A stretch of DNA of 7,229 nucleotides from Pigmentiphaga sp. (GTDB taxonomy: Bacteria > Pseudomonadota > Gammaproteobacteria > Burkholderiales > Burkholderiaceae_B). The stretch spans positions 1-7,229 of the forward strand of contig JALOAI010000062.1 in NCBI GenBank assembly GCA_023228945.1. Reading direction: 5' to 3'. Position 1 is the stretch's first letter. Every line of letters begins with the position of its first letter. The notes below the pieces were generated by a model that made no database searches, was not told the origin of the DNA, and was given only the letters and a program-made list of their open reading frames with translations. The translations under genes and the position numbers were made by a program. Shown here piece after piece: positions 1 through 6,692 of this stretch.

Positions 1-361
1 TCGCGTTTACCAGGCCGGCCCCCAGCGCCATCACCATCATCGTCGTACCAATGGGCTCGGCGTCACCCAGGAACCGACGGCCCACGTCGACCAGGATCCC
101 AGCGGCGAACAGGATCAGCAGCCAGCCGGACACTTTGGCCGCCGACCGTTTCCAGGCTTGTGAGCGACTGAGTGCGAGCAGGGTGATGATGTAGACGGCG
201 CTGTCGGACGCATTGTCCAGTCCATTTGCGATCAGAGCGCTTGAGCCGGCGGCGACGCCCGTGACCCCGAACCCCGCGGCAAGCGCGAGGTTCAGGGCGA
301 GGACGATCAACAGGATCCGGCGCTGGTGCGCGTCGTGTATCTCGATCTTCTCTTCACTCAA
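1..361 (-). CDS. CzcD-like cation diffusion facilitator, N-terminal part (runs off left edge)
   Basis: This is the first 120 codons of an inner-membrane cation/proton antiporter of the CDF family, which exports Zn(II), Cd(II), Co(II) and similar ions from cytoplasm to periplasm. Hydrophobic segments lie at about residues 15-37, 41-64 and 79-98, and a fourth begins near 106. The second carries D49-N-A-S-D53, the DxxxD pair that coordinates metal in the transport site of YiiP-type CDFs. The partner HxxxD/DxxxD motif of TM5 lies outside the window. I chose a TTG start at 361-359: the in-frame sequence opens there with an acidic, His-containing leader (SEEKIEIHDAHQRR), and a GGAGG Shine-Dalgarno sits 9 nt upstream inside the end of czcA. 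The start is one base after the czcA stop, so it is probably the last gene of the czc operon and translationally coupled. Full length is unknown; some relatives are short CDFs without a cytoplasmic C-terminal domain. Family assignment is confident, metal specificity is not. Confidence 0.85.
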   Translation of the reverse strand, partial: MSEEKIEIHDAHQRRILLIVLALNLALAAGFGVTGVAAGSSALIANGLDNASDSAVYIITLLALSRSQAWKRSAAKVSGWLLILFAAGILVDVGRRFLGDAEPIGTTMMVMALGAGLVNA

Positions 362-362
362 C

Positions 363-3300
363 TCAGTGGGCCTCCAGTTGCGGCTTCGCTGCGTCGCCGC
401 GATGCAGAAGACGGTAAAGGGTGGGCAGGACAAGCAGGGTGAGCAGCGTTGAAGACACGATCCCGCCGATCACGACGGTGGCGAGCGGACGCTGCACCTC
501 CGCGCCCGCGCCGACATTGAGCGCCATCGGGACGAAGCCGAGCGACGCCACGAGGGCAGTCATCAAGACCGGCCGCAGCCGCCCGAGCGCGCCGTTGAAG
601 ACCGCGTCGTCCAGCGACTGGCCTTGTTCGCGCAGGTTGCGAATGAAGGCGATCATGACCAGGCCGTTGAGCACGGCCACGCCGGACAGCGCGATGAAGC
701 CGACACCTGCGGTGATCGACAACGGGATACCGCGCAGAGCCAGTGCGGCCACGCCGCCCGACAGCGCCAGCGGCACGCCGCTGAACACGATCACCGCGTC
801 CCTGGCCGAGCCAAAGGCCATGAACAACAGGCCGAAGATGAGGACCAAGGTCACTGGTACCACTACTGCGAGCCGTTGGCTGGCCGAGATCAACTGCTCG
901 AACGTGCCGCCGTAGTCGATCCAGTAGCCCTCGGGTACGTTCACCTGCTGCCCGACGCGCTGCTGCAGCTCTTCGACGAAGCTACCCAAGTCGCGATCAC
1001 GCACGTTGGCGGTGACCACCACCCGGCGCTTTCCATTCTCGCGGTTGATCTGGTTGGGCCCCAGCAGGCTCTCGATCTTCGCGAGCTCCCGCAGCGGTAC
1101 GGTCCGCGCGGTCGCCCAGCGTGGCTCCAAGCTCGACCGGTCCGCGTTCGCAACGTCGGGCAAGGGGATCGGCAGGTCCTGCAGGGCGATCGGATCGACG
1201 CGCATCTGTTCCGGCAGTCGCACCACGATGTCGAAGCGGCGGTCGCCCTCGAACAGCTGGCTGGCCACCTGGCCACCGACCGCAGTGGCAACGGTCTGCT
1301 GCACGATCCCCGGATTCAGGCCGAAGCGCGCAAGCGCCGCGCGGTCCGGGACGATCGTCAGCAGTGGCAAGCCGGTTGCCTGTTCGGTGTTGACGTCGAC
1401 CGCGCCCTCGACCTGCCTGGCAGCCGCCTCGACCTGTTCGGCCACTTCGACCAGCGTGTCCAGGTCGTCACCGAACACCTTGATCGCCACATCCGCACGC
1501 ACCCCCGAAATCAGCTCGTTGGTCCGCATCTCGATCGGTTGCGAGAACTCGTAGTTGTTGCCTGGCAGCGTGGCCACTGCGGCTTCGATTTCGTCGATCA
1601 GAACGTCCCTGGGCTTGCGTGGATCGGGCCATTGCCCGCGTGGCTTCAGCATCAGGTAGGAGTCCGCCACGTTCGGTGGCATCGGGTCGGTGGCCACCTC
1701 AGCCGTGCCGACCCTGCTGAAGACCCGCTCCACTTCCGGAACCTGCACCAGCCGTTCCTCCACGGCCACTTGCATCTTCACCGACTGCTCCAATCCCGTT
1801 CCGGGTATGCGGATCGCTTGCATGGCGAGGTCGCCCTCGTCCAGGCTGGGAATGAACTCGCTGCCCAGGCGCGTGGCGACCAGCAGGGACACGACGACCA
1901 GTATCAGTGCCCCGCCAAGGACCCAGTTCTGACGACGGAGTGACCACGCAAGCAAGGGCTCATAGCGTCGGCGCGTCCACTGGACCAGCCGGTTCTCCTT
2001 CTCCTCGACGCGGTTGCCCATGAAGATCGCGATGGATGCGGGAACGAAGGTCAGCGACAGCACCATCGCGCCGGTGAGGGCCAGCACCACGGTGATCGCC
2101 ATGGGATGGAACATCTTTCCCTCGATCCCGGTCAGCGCGAAGATCGGCAGGTACACCGCGGCGATGATGAACATGCCGAACAGGCTGGGCCGGATGACCT
2201 CGACCGTGGCGGTAGCCGTCAGGTCGTTGCGTTCTTCACGTGTCAGCGTCCGGCCAAGCCGATGCTGCATCTCGCCAAACCGGCGCAGGACGTTCTCGAT
2301 GATGATGACCGCGCCATCGACGATCAGCCCGAAGTCGAGTGCACCCAGGCTCATCAGGTTGCCCGAGACGCCTCCGCGCACCATTCCGGTGATCGTGAAC
2401 AGCATGGCCAGGGGGATGACGGCTGCGGTGATCAGCGCGGCGCGGAAGTTCCCCAGTAGCAGGAACAGGACCACGATCACCAGCAGGGCGCCCTCGACCA
2501 GGTTCTTCGAGATCGTCTGCATGGTGCGTTCGACCAGCCCGGTGCGGTTGTAGACCGCCGTTGCGATAACGCCTTCTGGCAGGCTCGCGTTCGCGTCCTG
2601 CAGCTTCGCCGCCGCGGCCTGCGCGACGCTGCGGCTGTTGGAGCCGACCAGCATCGACACGGTGCCCAGCACGACCTCTTCGCCGTTCTGGGTGGCCGCG
2701 CCCGTACGAAGCTCCGGGCCTTCACCCACCTGCGCCACGTCGGCAACCCGGATCGGCAGGCCTTCGCGCCGGTCCAGCACGATGTTGCGGATCTCGTCGA
2801 TCCCGCCGACCTGGCCGGGCACGCGCACCAGGTACTGCTGGCCGTTGCGCTCGATGTAACCGGCACCCATGTTCTGGTTGTTGGCGGCGACCGCGTCGAC
2901 GATGTCCTGCAGCGTGAAGCCGAGTGCGACCAGCTTTGACGGGTCCGGCGTGATGTGGATCTGCCGCTCGAAGCCGCCGATCGTGTTGACCTCGGTCACT
3001 CCCGGTGTGTTGCGCATCTGCGGCCGGATGACCCAGTCCTGCAGGGTGCGCAGGTCGGTGGCGGTCCACGGCGTACCGTCCGGTTTGACCGCCTCGGGCG
3101 CGGCATCGACGGTGTACAGGAAGATCTCGCCCAACCCGGTCGAGATCGGCCCCATTTCGGGCTCCAGTCCCTCGGGAATCTGCGAGCGGATCTGCTGCAG
3201 CCGCTCGGCCACCTGCTGCCGGGCGAAGTACAGGTCGGTGCCGTCCTCGAACACCACGGTGATCTGCGACAAGCCGTAGCGTGACAGCGAGCGCGTGTAG

Positions 3301-3572
3301 TCGAGCCGCGGCAGGCCGGCGAGTGCCGTCTCGATCGGATACGTGACCCGCTGTTCGGACTCCAGCGGCGAGTAGCCGGGCGCTTCGGTGTTGATCTGCA
3401 CCTGGACGTTCGTGATGTCCGGTGTTGCATCGATCGGGAGCCGGGTGAAGCTCCAGATGCCTACTCCGATCAAGCCCAGGGTCAGCACCAGCATCATCCA
3501 GCGATGCCGGATCGAGAACCGGACGATCCGCTCCAGCAGGCCGGACTGGTGGGCTGCGGCGTCAGTCGTCAT
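363..3572 (-). CDS. czcA: CzcA-type heavy-metal RND efflux pump, inner-membrane subunit
   Basis: This 1069-residue protein is the proton-driven pump of a CzcCBA complex that expels divalent cations (Co, Zn, Cd or Ni type). It has the RND layout: TM1 at about 25-42, a large periplasmic loop, TM2-TM6 at about 358-518, TM7 near 550-566, a second periplasmic loop, and TM8-TM12 at about 900-1050. The TM4 motif reads DFGLIVDGAVIIIEN at 413-427. D413, D419 and E426 match the spacing of the proton-relay residues D402, D408 and E415 of Cupriavidus CzcA, offset by 11. This signature marks the divalent HME branch, not CusA-type Cu/Ag pumps. Other family marks are RLPIDATPDITNVQVQ (44-59), SRYGLSQITVVFEDGTD (97-113), GPISTGLGEI (141-150) and EFIPSLDEGDL (572-582). 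The ATG start lies 11 nt inside czcB and adds 11 residues before the usual CzcA N-terminus (LLERIVRFS); no ATG, GTG or TTG lies nearer to that point. No frameshift is visible. The exact metal range cannot be read from sequence. Confidence 0.96.
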   Translation of the reverse strand: MTTDAAAHQSGLLERIVRFSIRHRWMMLVLTLGLIGVGIWSFTRLPIDATPDITNVQVQINTEAPGYSPLESEQRVTYPIETALAGLPRLDYTRSLSRYGLSQITVVFEDGTDLYFARQQVAERLQQIRSQIPEGLEPEMGPISTGLGEIFLYTVDAAPEAVKPDGTPWTATDLRTLQDWVIRPQMRNTPGVTEVNTIGGFERQIHITPDPSKLVALGFTLQDIVDAVAANNQNMGAGYIERNGQQYLVRVPGQVGGIDEIRNIVLDRREGLPIRVADVAQVGEGPELRTGAATQNGEEVVLGTVSMLVGSNSRSVAQAAAAKLQDANASLPEGVIATAVYNRTGLVERTMQTISKNLVEGALLVIVVLFLLLGNFRAALITAAVIPLAMLFTITGMVRGGVSGNLMSLGALDFGLIVDGAVIIIENVLRRFGEMQHRLGRTLTREERNDLTATATVEVIRPSLFGMFIIAAVYLPIFALTGIEGKMFHPMAITVVLALTGAMVLSLTFVPASIAIFMGNRVEEKENRLVQWTRRRYEPLLAWSLRRQNWVLGGALILVVVSLLVATRLGSEFIPSLDEGDLAMQAIRIPGTGLEQSVKMQVAVEERLVQVPEVERVFSRVGTAEVATDPMPPNVADSYLMLKPRGQWPDPRKPRDVLIDEIEAAVATLPGNNYEFSQPIEMRTNELISGVRADVAIKVFGDDLDTLVEVAEQVEAAARQVEGAVDVNTEQATGLPLLTIVPDRAALARFGLNPGIVQQTVATAVGGQVASQLFEGDRRFDIVVRLPEQMRVDPIALQDLPIPLPDVANADRSSLEPRWATARTVPLRELAKIESLLGPNQINRENGKRRVVVTANVRDRDLGSFVEELQQRVGQQVNVPEGYWIDYGGTFEQLISASQRLAVVVPVTLVLIFGLLFMAFGSARDAVIVFSGVPLALSGGVAALALRGIPLSITAGVGFIALSGVAVLNGLVMIAFIRNLREQGQSLDDAVFNGALGRLRPVLMTALVASLGFVPMALNVGAGAEVQRPLATVVIGGIVSSTLLTLLVLPTLYRLLHRGDAAKPQLEAH
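371..375 (-). promoter_or_regulatory. Shine-Dalgarno of the CDF gene, inside the czcA 3' end
   Basis: GGAGG on the minus strand lies within the last codons of czcA (Leu-Glu-Ala-His-stop), with a 9-nt gap to the TTG codon at 361. It is the main reason for choosing TTG as the start of the CDF gene, since no ATG is available in frame nearby. The placement implies that ribosomes finishing czcA re-initiate on the CDF gene. Confidence 0.6.
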
Positions 3573-4533
3573 CCGACGCCCCCGCCTTGCCGATGTCCGC
3601 CTTGATCAGGTAGCTCTCCGCGACCACAACATCCTCGCCCACGCTCAGGCCCGCGCGGATTTGCACCTGCGTGGTATCGCGGGCGCCGGTTTCGACGTGT
3701 CGGGTCAGGTAGGTCTCGCCCTCACGTACGAACACGGCCTCCCGGCCATCCATCGACTGCAGCGCCGTCAACGGCACCATCAGGTCCACCGGCTCCTGCG
3801 CGACCGTGATCCGCGCCTTGACCGCCGTACCCGGCCGCCATTGGTTGTCGGCGTTGTCGATCGTTGCGCGGGCGACAGTGCTCTGGCTGGCCGTGGCCAT
3901 GCCGGGGAGCACACGTTCGAGCGTGGTGTGGACCAGCTCGCCATCGCTCATGCGGGTGACCGCCACCGGCACGCCCGGCTGGATGTGCTGGGCGTCGGCG
4001 CCAAAGATGTGGAGGTCGACCCAGAGCTGCGAGAGATCGGCGATCTCGAACAGCGGCGCGCCCTCACCGGCCAGGCCGCCGACCGAGGCACTGCGGTCGA
4101 CGACGACACCGGAGATCGGCGCGGCGACGCTGTAGGTGCTCAGGCTCAGGTTGCTCTCGATCGTCGCCAGTGTCTGGCCGGCGCGAACCTGGTCTCCGAC
4201 ATTGGCGCGCAGTGAGCGGATCGGGCCTGGGAAGCGGGCGGTGACCTGCGCAACACGCCCCTCTACCGGGGTCAGCAGGCCTTGTACCTCATGCTCGTCG
4301 GCGATCACGCCGGGGCCGGCGGGCTGCGTCTTGATACCGGACTTTTCAGCGACTTCCGCAGCGATGACCGTGCTGGCGACTTCATCCGCCTCATGGCCGT
4401 GTTCGTCGGCCTCCGTTCCGTGGTCGGCGGCGTCGTTCGCATGTGCGTCCTTGGCCGGCTGGTCCGGCTCGCCACCGCAGGCTGCGAGGACCAAGGCCAG
4501 CGCCAATGCCGGGATCAGGTGGACAGGCTTCAT
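3562..4533 (-). CDS. czcB: CzcB-type periplasmic adaptor lipoprotein (membrane fusion protein)
   Basis: This 323-residue adaptor joins the CzcA pump to the CzcC outer-membrane duct. The N-terminus is a lipoprotein signal with lipobox LAAC (16-19), so Cys19 is probably lipidated and anchored in the inner membrane. Residues 22-52 form a linker rich in Asp, Glu and His (His31, 38, 45, 47), a plausible metal-binding tether. The two halves of the biotinyl-lipoyl domain lie at about 103-127 (VGDQVRAGQTLATIES at 112-127) and 134-166 (VAAPISGVVVDR at 136-147), followed by a beta-barrel (about 168-245, GVPVAVTRM) and a membrane-proximal domain (about 250-312). Only some seven residues separate the lipoyl halves, so the long alpha-helical hairpin of many adaptors seems absent. 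The start ATG shares an ATGA overlap with the czcC stop and is preceded by AAGGAG at 7 nt. The C-terminal end overlaps czcA by 11 nt. Identity as an RND adaptor is firm; the CzcB name rests mainly on context. Confidence 0.92.
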   Translation of the reverse strand: MKPVHLIPALALALVLAACGGEPDQPAKDAHANDAADHGTEADEHGHEADEVASTVIAAEVAEKSGIKTQPAGPGVIADEHEVQGLLTPVEGRVAQVTARFPGPIRSLRANVGDQVRAGQTLATIESNLSLSTYSVAAPISGVVVDRSASVGGLAGEGAPLFEIADLSQLWVDLHIFGADAQHIQPGVPVAVTRMSDGELVHTTLERVLPGMATASQSTVARATIDNADNQWRPGTAVKARITVAQEPVDLMVPLTALQSMDGREAVFVREGETYLTRHVETGARDTTQVQIRAGLSVGEDVVVAESYLIKADIGKAGASDDD

Positions 4534-5810
4534 GGGGTTGCTCCTTGGTTATCTTGCGGGCCCGGGCCGGCGACGAATGCCTGGCCAGTCAGCCGCTGGA
4601 TCTCGATCAGGGCGCGCTGGGCGTCCAGCGCCGCCTCCAGTTGTTGCTGCCGGGCGGCGGCGTGCTCCGCCTGCAGGCTCGACCACTCCAGATAGCTGGC
4701 GGCGCCTGCGCGGTACGCGGTGGCGGCCGCGGCTTCGGCCTTGGCCAGACGTGGAAGCACGTCCTCACCCAGCCGCTGTGCTTCCACGCGGGCCACCCCG
4801 AAGCGGCCATGCGCCTCAGCGAGGGTGGAGTAGAGCGACAGCCCCACGGCCTCCCTTTCGATTTCCAGCGCTGTCAACTCGGCGCGTGCGGCACGGATGC
4901 CCGGCTGTGCCCGGCGGGTGGTGCCCAGCGGGATCGAGACACTGCCGACCAAGCCGAAGTCATCGCCGTCCGCCATCCGTCGCACGCCCACCTGCCAGTC
5001 GAAGTCTGGGGTCGCTTCGCTGCGTGCCAGCTGCAGGCGCGCCTCGCCAATGCGCTGCTGGTCGACGAACTGCGCCAGCTCGGGAGTGCGTTGCAACCAG
5101 TCGGCGAGTACCGCGAAGTCCGCGATCTGGGGCACGGCGAGCAGATCGCCCCCGAGGATCTCGAATGCGGGATTTCGCTCGCCCCACAGGGCCGCGAGAT
5201 GCTGGCGGGCGGCCGCCTGACGTTGCCGGGCGCGAGCGCGATCCAGTTCCGACCGCGCGAGGGCGGCCTGGGCGGTGAGTACGACCGATTCCGGCGAAGC
5301 GCCGGCCTCGTGACGCCGGCGCGCCGCAACAACGGTGCGTTCGCGCTGGTCGACGTCCAACTGCGCAAGCTCGCCTTCGCGTTGCGCACCGACGACCGCC
5401 AGGTAGCGGCGGGCCACTTCGGCCAGGAGATCCAACCGCTGCGCTTCGCGCTCGATGGCCAGCGCGTCGATCCGGCTTTGCGCGAGCGTGCGGCGGGCAT
5501 CGAGCTTGCCGCCGCGCTCCAGCACGGAGGCGAGGCTCAGCGTGATCTCGGCGCCATCCAGGCCGCTGGCCGGGCCGGTACCGAGCACGTTCTCGACCTC
5601 GGCTCCAGCGACCAGCGCCGGGCGCAACGAGGAGCGATCCAGTTCGGCTTTCAGGGCCTCATGGCGGGCGCCAAACAGGCGCAGATCGGGGTGTGTATCG
5701 GCAACGCGGAGGAAAGCGTCGTCCAGGGTGAGGGGGTCGGCGGCGTGCGTGGGGAATGCCACGGCACACACGGCGACGAACGCGGCCAGGGCCGCTGATC
5801 GCAAACGCAT
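4530..5810 (-). CDS. czcC: CzcC-type outer-membrane efflux factor
   Basis: This 426-residue protein is of the TolC/OEP family. It would form the trimeric outer-membrane channel through which CzcAB sends metal out of the cell. A signal peptide occupies residues 1-23, with a likely signal peptidase I cut after T-H-A (before ADPLTLDDAF). Unlike many OMFs there is no lipobox Cys at the cut site; Cys15 lies inside the hydrophobic core. The rest is two OEP repeats of long Ala/Arg/Glu/Gln/Leu-rich helices (about 100-210 and 320-415) around strand-rich segments such as LVAGAEVENVLGTGP (66-80) and DFGLVGSVSIPLG near residue 290. Length is normal for CzcC proteins. The ATG start at 5810 has GGAG at 8 nt. 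The stop shares ATGA with the czcB start, indicating coupled translation. A 56-nt gap separates it from the upstream CzcI-like gene. The OMF assignment is sound; OMFs diverge strongly, so the metal link comes from the neighbours. Confidence 0.92.
   Translation of the reverse strand: MRLRSAALAAFVAVCAVAFPTHAADPLTLDDAFLRVADTHPDLRLFGARHEALKAELDRSSLRPALVAGAEVENVLGTGPASGLDGAEITLSLASVLERGGKLDARRTLAQSRIDALAIEREAQRLDLLAEVARRYLAVVGAQREGELAQLDVDQRERTVVAARRRHEAGASPESVVLTAQAALARSELDRARARQRQAAARQHLAALWGERNPAFEILGGDLLAVPQIADFAVLADWLQRTPELAQFVDQQRIGEARLQLARSEATPDFDWQVGVRRMADGDDFGLVGSVSIPLGTTRRAQPGIRAARAELTALEIEREAVGLSLYSTLAEAHGRFGVARVEAQRLGEDVLPRLAKAEAAAATAYRAGAASYLEWSSLQAEHAAARQQQLEAALDAQRALIEIQRLTGQAFVAGPGPQDNQGATP
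4541..4546 (-). promoter_or_regulatory. Shine-Dalgarno of czcB
   Basis: AAGGAG on the minus strand is followed by a 7-nt spacer (CAACCCC) and the czcB ATG. The site lies inside the final codons of czcC. The block GGAGCAACCCC-ATG is nearly the same as the one before czcC, so the two initiation regions look alike. Confidence 0.7.
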
Positions 5811-5818
5811 GGGGGTTG

Positions 5819-5822
5819 CTCC
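5819..5822 (-). promoter_or_regulatory. Shine-Dalgarno of czcC
   Basis: GGAG on the minus strand lies 8 nt before the czcC ATG (spacer CAACCCCC). It supports the start at 5810. It is nearly a copy of the czcB initiation block. Confidence 0.6.
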
Positions 5823-5842
5823 GATGAATCGAATTGACGGGA

Positions 5843-5859
5843 GTCGGCATCAGGCCGAC
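5843..5859. other. Short perfect inverted repeat between the CzcI-like gene and czcC
   Basis: GTCGGC (5843-5848), loop ATCAG, GCCGAC (5854-5859): a six-base-pair GC-rich stem with a five-base loop, starting 8 bases after the stop of the CzcI-like gene. No T-run follows on the minus strand, so it does not look like an intrinsic terminator. It could be an mRNA processing or stabilising hairpin, or chance in GC-rich DNA. Confidence 0.3.
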
Positions 5860-5866
5860 GGCGCGG

Positions 5867-6259
5867 TCATCCGAAGATCGGAGGCTTGAATGGGCTCGGC
5901 AGACGCAAGGCGGCCGGGGGCGACGCTTTTTCGACCCCCATTCGACCGGCGACCGGTTGAGTGGAAAATGAATCCAGAACCGGCAACACGGCCGCGGCTG
6001 AACCACAGCAATCGGCGAAATCCAGCAACAGGTGCAACGTCTCCGATCCGTCCTGATCGTGCGCGTCCGCCGCGGCGAACTCCGGGTCCAGATCGTTGGC
6101 ATGCGGGCCGTGGCTGTGCGCGCCAGACGGATCGTGCGCGAGCTCATGCATCTCGCCGGCGGCTGTCATCACCGGTTGGAACGCCAGCCCCAACGCAAGC
6201 ACACCCAGCACGACGACGCGCAGGAGCGGCAACAAGAAGCGGGGATGCAGGCGGGTCAT
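5867..6259 (-). CDS. Small exported His/Asp-rich CzcI-like protein
   Basis: This 130-residue protein is probably exported to the periplasm and is the first gene of the czc cluster. Residues 1-35 look like a signal peptide: basic start (MTRLHPR), a long hydrophobic core to about residue 28, and possible cleavage near M-T-A-A-G (31-35). The mature part starts with a metal-ligand-rich stretch containing His38, 42, 48, 50, 53, 67 and 76 among Asp and Glu, then a Cys pair at C84-C85. The tail ends in PSPFKPPIFG, resembling the Pro-rich ends of CzcI-type small proteins near czcCBA operons. CzcI-like proteins are thought to be periplasmic accessory or regulatory factors of Czc systems. The link here is by position, size and composition, not a recognised domain. 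The ATG has no Shine-Dalgarno and a candidate -10 box lies only 8 nt upstream, so the mRNA may be leaderless. No other start fits the signal peptide. It could instead be a CopL-like leader protein. Confidence 0.7.
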   Translation of the reverse strand: MTRLHPRFLLPLLRVVVLGVLALGLAFQPVMTAAGEMHELAHDPSGAHSHGPHANDLDPEFAAADAHDQDGSETLHLLLDFADCCGSAAAVLPVLDSFSTQPVAGRMGVEKASPPAALRLPSPFKPPIFG

Positions 6260-6267
6260 GGCCGCGC

Positions 6268-6297
6268 AGTGTACCTGCGGATGATGGGGTTATACAA
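6268..6297 (-). promoter_or_regulatory. Candidate promoter of the czc operon
   Basis: On the minus strand, TTGTAT (6297-6292) and TACACT (6273-6268) are 18 bp apart and resemble sigma-70 -35 and -10 boxes; the -35 match is weak. TACACT ends 8 nt before the ATG at 6259, which would place transcription start at or next to the start codon. An overlapping alternative -10, TATAAC at 6294-6289, would give a leader of roughly 25 nt. CCGCAG (6280-6275) and CTGCGcGG form an imperfect dyad around TACACT that could be an operator. Confidence 0.35.
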
Positions 6298-6320
6298 TTC
6301 CGCTGAATGCGTCGAGAGGG

Positions 6321-6490
6321 CTACAGGGAAAAGGCGCGTTCCAGTTGTCGGCCATGGCACCGCTTGTACTTGTTTCCGCTGCCGCACTGGCACGGCTGGT
6401 GATCGCGCAGCCCCGACGACAGTGCGTGTCCAGGAACTGGTGCGCCTGCTGCAGCGGTTCGATTTCATGCGCGGGGACACTGACCTCGCC
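6321..6490 (-). pseudogene. Remnant of a SEC-C zinc-motif protein, frameshifted and lacking its 5' end
   Basis: Positions 6392-6354 on the minus strand encode CQCGSGNKYKRCH, a full SEC-C metal-binding motif (CxCx8CH) as found at the end of SecA and in many small zinc proteins. It continues as GRQLERAFSL to a TAG stop at 6323-6321. Upstream, this frame is closed by a TGA and has no ATG, GTG or TTG start. The adjacent frame instead gives a coding-like stretch, VPAHEIEPLQQAHQFLDTHC, from about 6478 down. The frames meet at a run of four G on the minus strand (6414-6411); one more G would join them as C-R-R-G-L-R-D-H-Q-P-C. I infer a one-base loss in this tract and loss of the 5' part, since no credible start or ribosome site precedes the first frame. 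The parent protein is unknown to me. A sequencing error in the G run is possible. Confidence 0.6.
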
Positions 6491-6503
6491 GGGAGCCGCC
6501 GGG

Positions 6504-6626
6504 ATGCCCCGGCTCAGTCTCTTCCTGGGGGCTCTTGCCGTTGCATGGGCTGCTAGCCCTTCGATGGCAGACAACAATACCCGGACTGCGCTCTACGAGG
6601 TCATGCGGTCGGGCTTGGCTGCCTGA
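6504..6626 (+). CDS. 40-residue ORF with signal peptide, possibly the head of a truncated gene
   Basis: This plus-strand ORF begins MPRLSLFLGALAVAWAASPS and ends ADNNTRTALYEVMRSGLAA. The first 22 residues have the form of a signal peptide: one Arg, a hydrophobic core, and S-M-A before a likely signal peptidase I cut. That leaves an 18-residue hydrophilic mature part. GGGAG at 6491-6495 lies 8 nt before the ATG and supports this start over upstream ones. It is the only convincing plus-strand ORF here and faces away from the czc operon. I do not recognise the product. It may be a small secreted peptide, or more likely the 5' end of a longer exported protein gene whose remainder was lost, because it sits directly between the SEC-C remnant and repeat-like DNA. 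A chance ORF cannot be excluded. Confidence 0.4.
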   Translation: MPRLSLFLGALAVAWAASPSMADNNTRTALYEVMRSGLAA

Positions 6627-6668
6627 GTGATCCGTGGGACGAAGTGGTGCGCGATGTTCCAACGAGAC

Positions 6669-6692
6669 GTCCGCTTTGGGTCGGAAGCCGCC
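6669..6692. repeat. Degenerate copy of a dispersed small inverted repeat
   Basis: GTCCGCTT (6669-6676), TGGGTCGG, then AAGCCGCC (6685-6692). A perfect arm would read AAGCGGAC; only AAGC still pairs. From memory, short elements with the core CCGCTTTGGGTCG are scattered through intergenic DNA of many proteobacteria and give spurious peptides containing D-P-K-R-T on the reverse strand, as here. This rests on recall, not a search. Confidence 0.35.

Noticed and set aside
624..1943. 439-codon plus-strand ORF opposite czcA
   Set aside because: It is antisense to the highly conserved CzcA reading frame and very rich in His, Gln, Arg and Asp. Its openness follows from third-position GC bias.
363..3572. 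CusA-type Cu(I)/Ag(I) pump
   Set aside because: The TM4 signature DFG-x3-DGA-x4-EN with D413, D419 and E426 belongs to the divalent HME branch, and no CusF/CusC-like Met-rich partner is present.
4136..5798. Long plus-strand ORFs (4136-5278 and 4443-5798) opposite czcB and czcC
   Set aside because: They are mirror frames of GC-rich coding DNA, with Arg/Pro/Ser/His/Gln-rich composition, no domain, and full overlap with well-supported genes on the other strand.
6290..6577. 95-codon minus-strand ORF read as one intact gene
   Set aside because: Its first part is a shadow of the plus-strand signal-peptide ORF and its last part is out of frame with the SEC-C motif. Only the middle looks coding, so it is treated as part of a frameshifted remnant.
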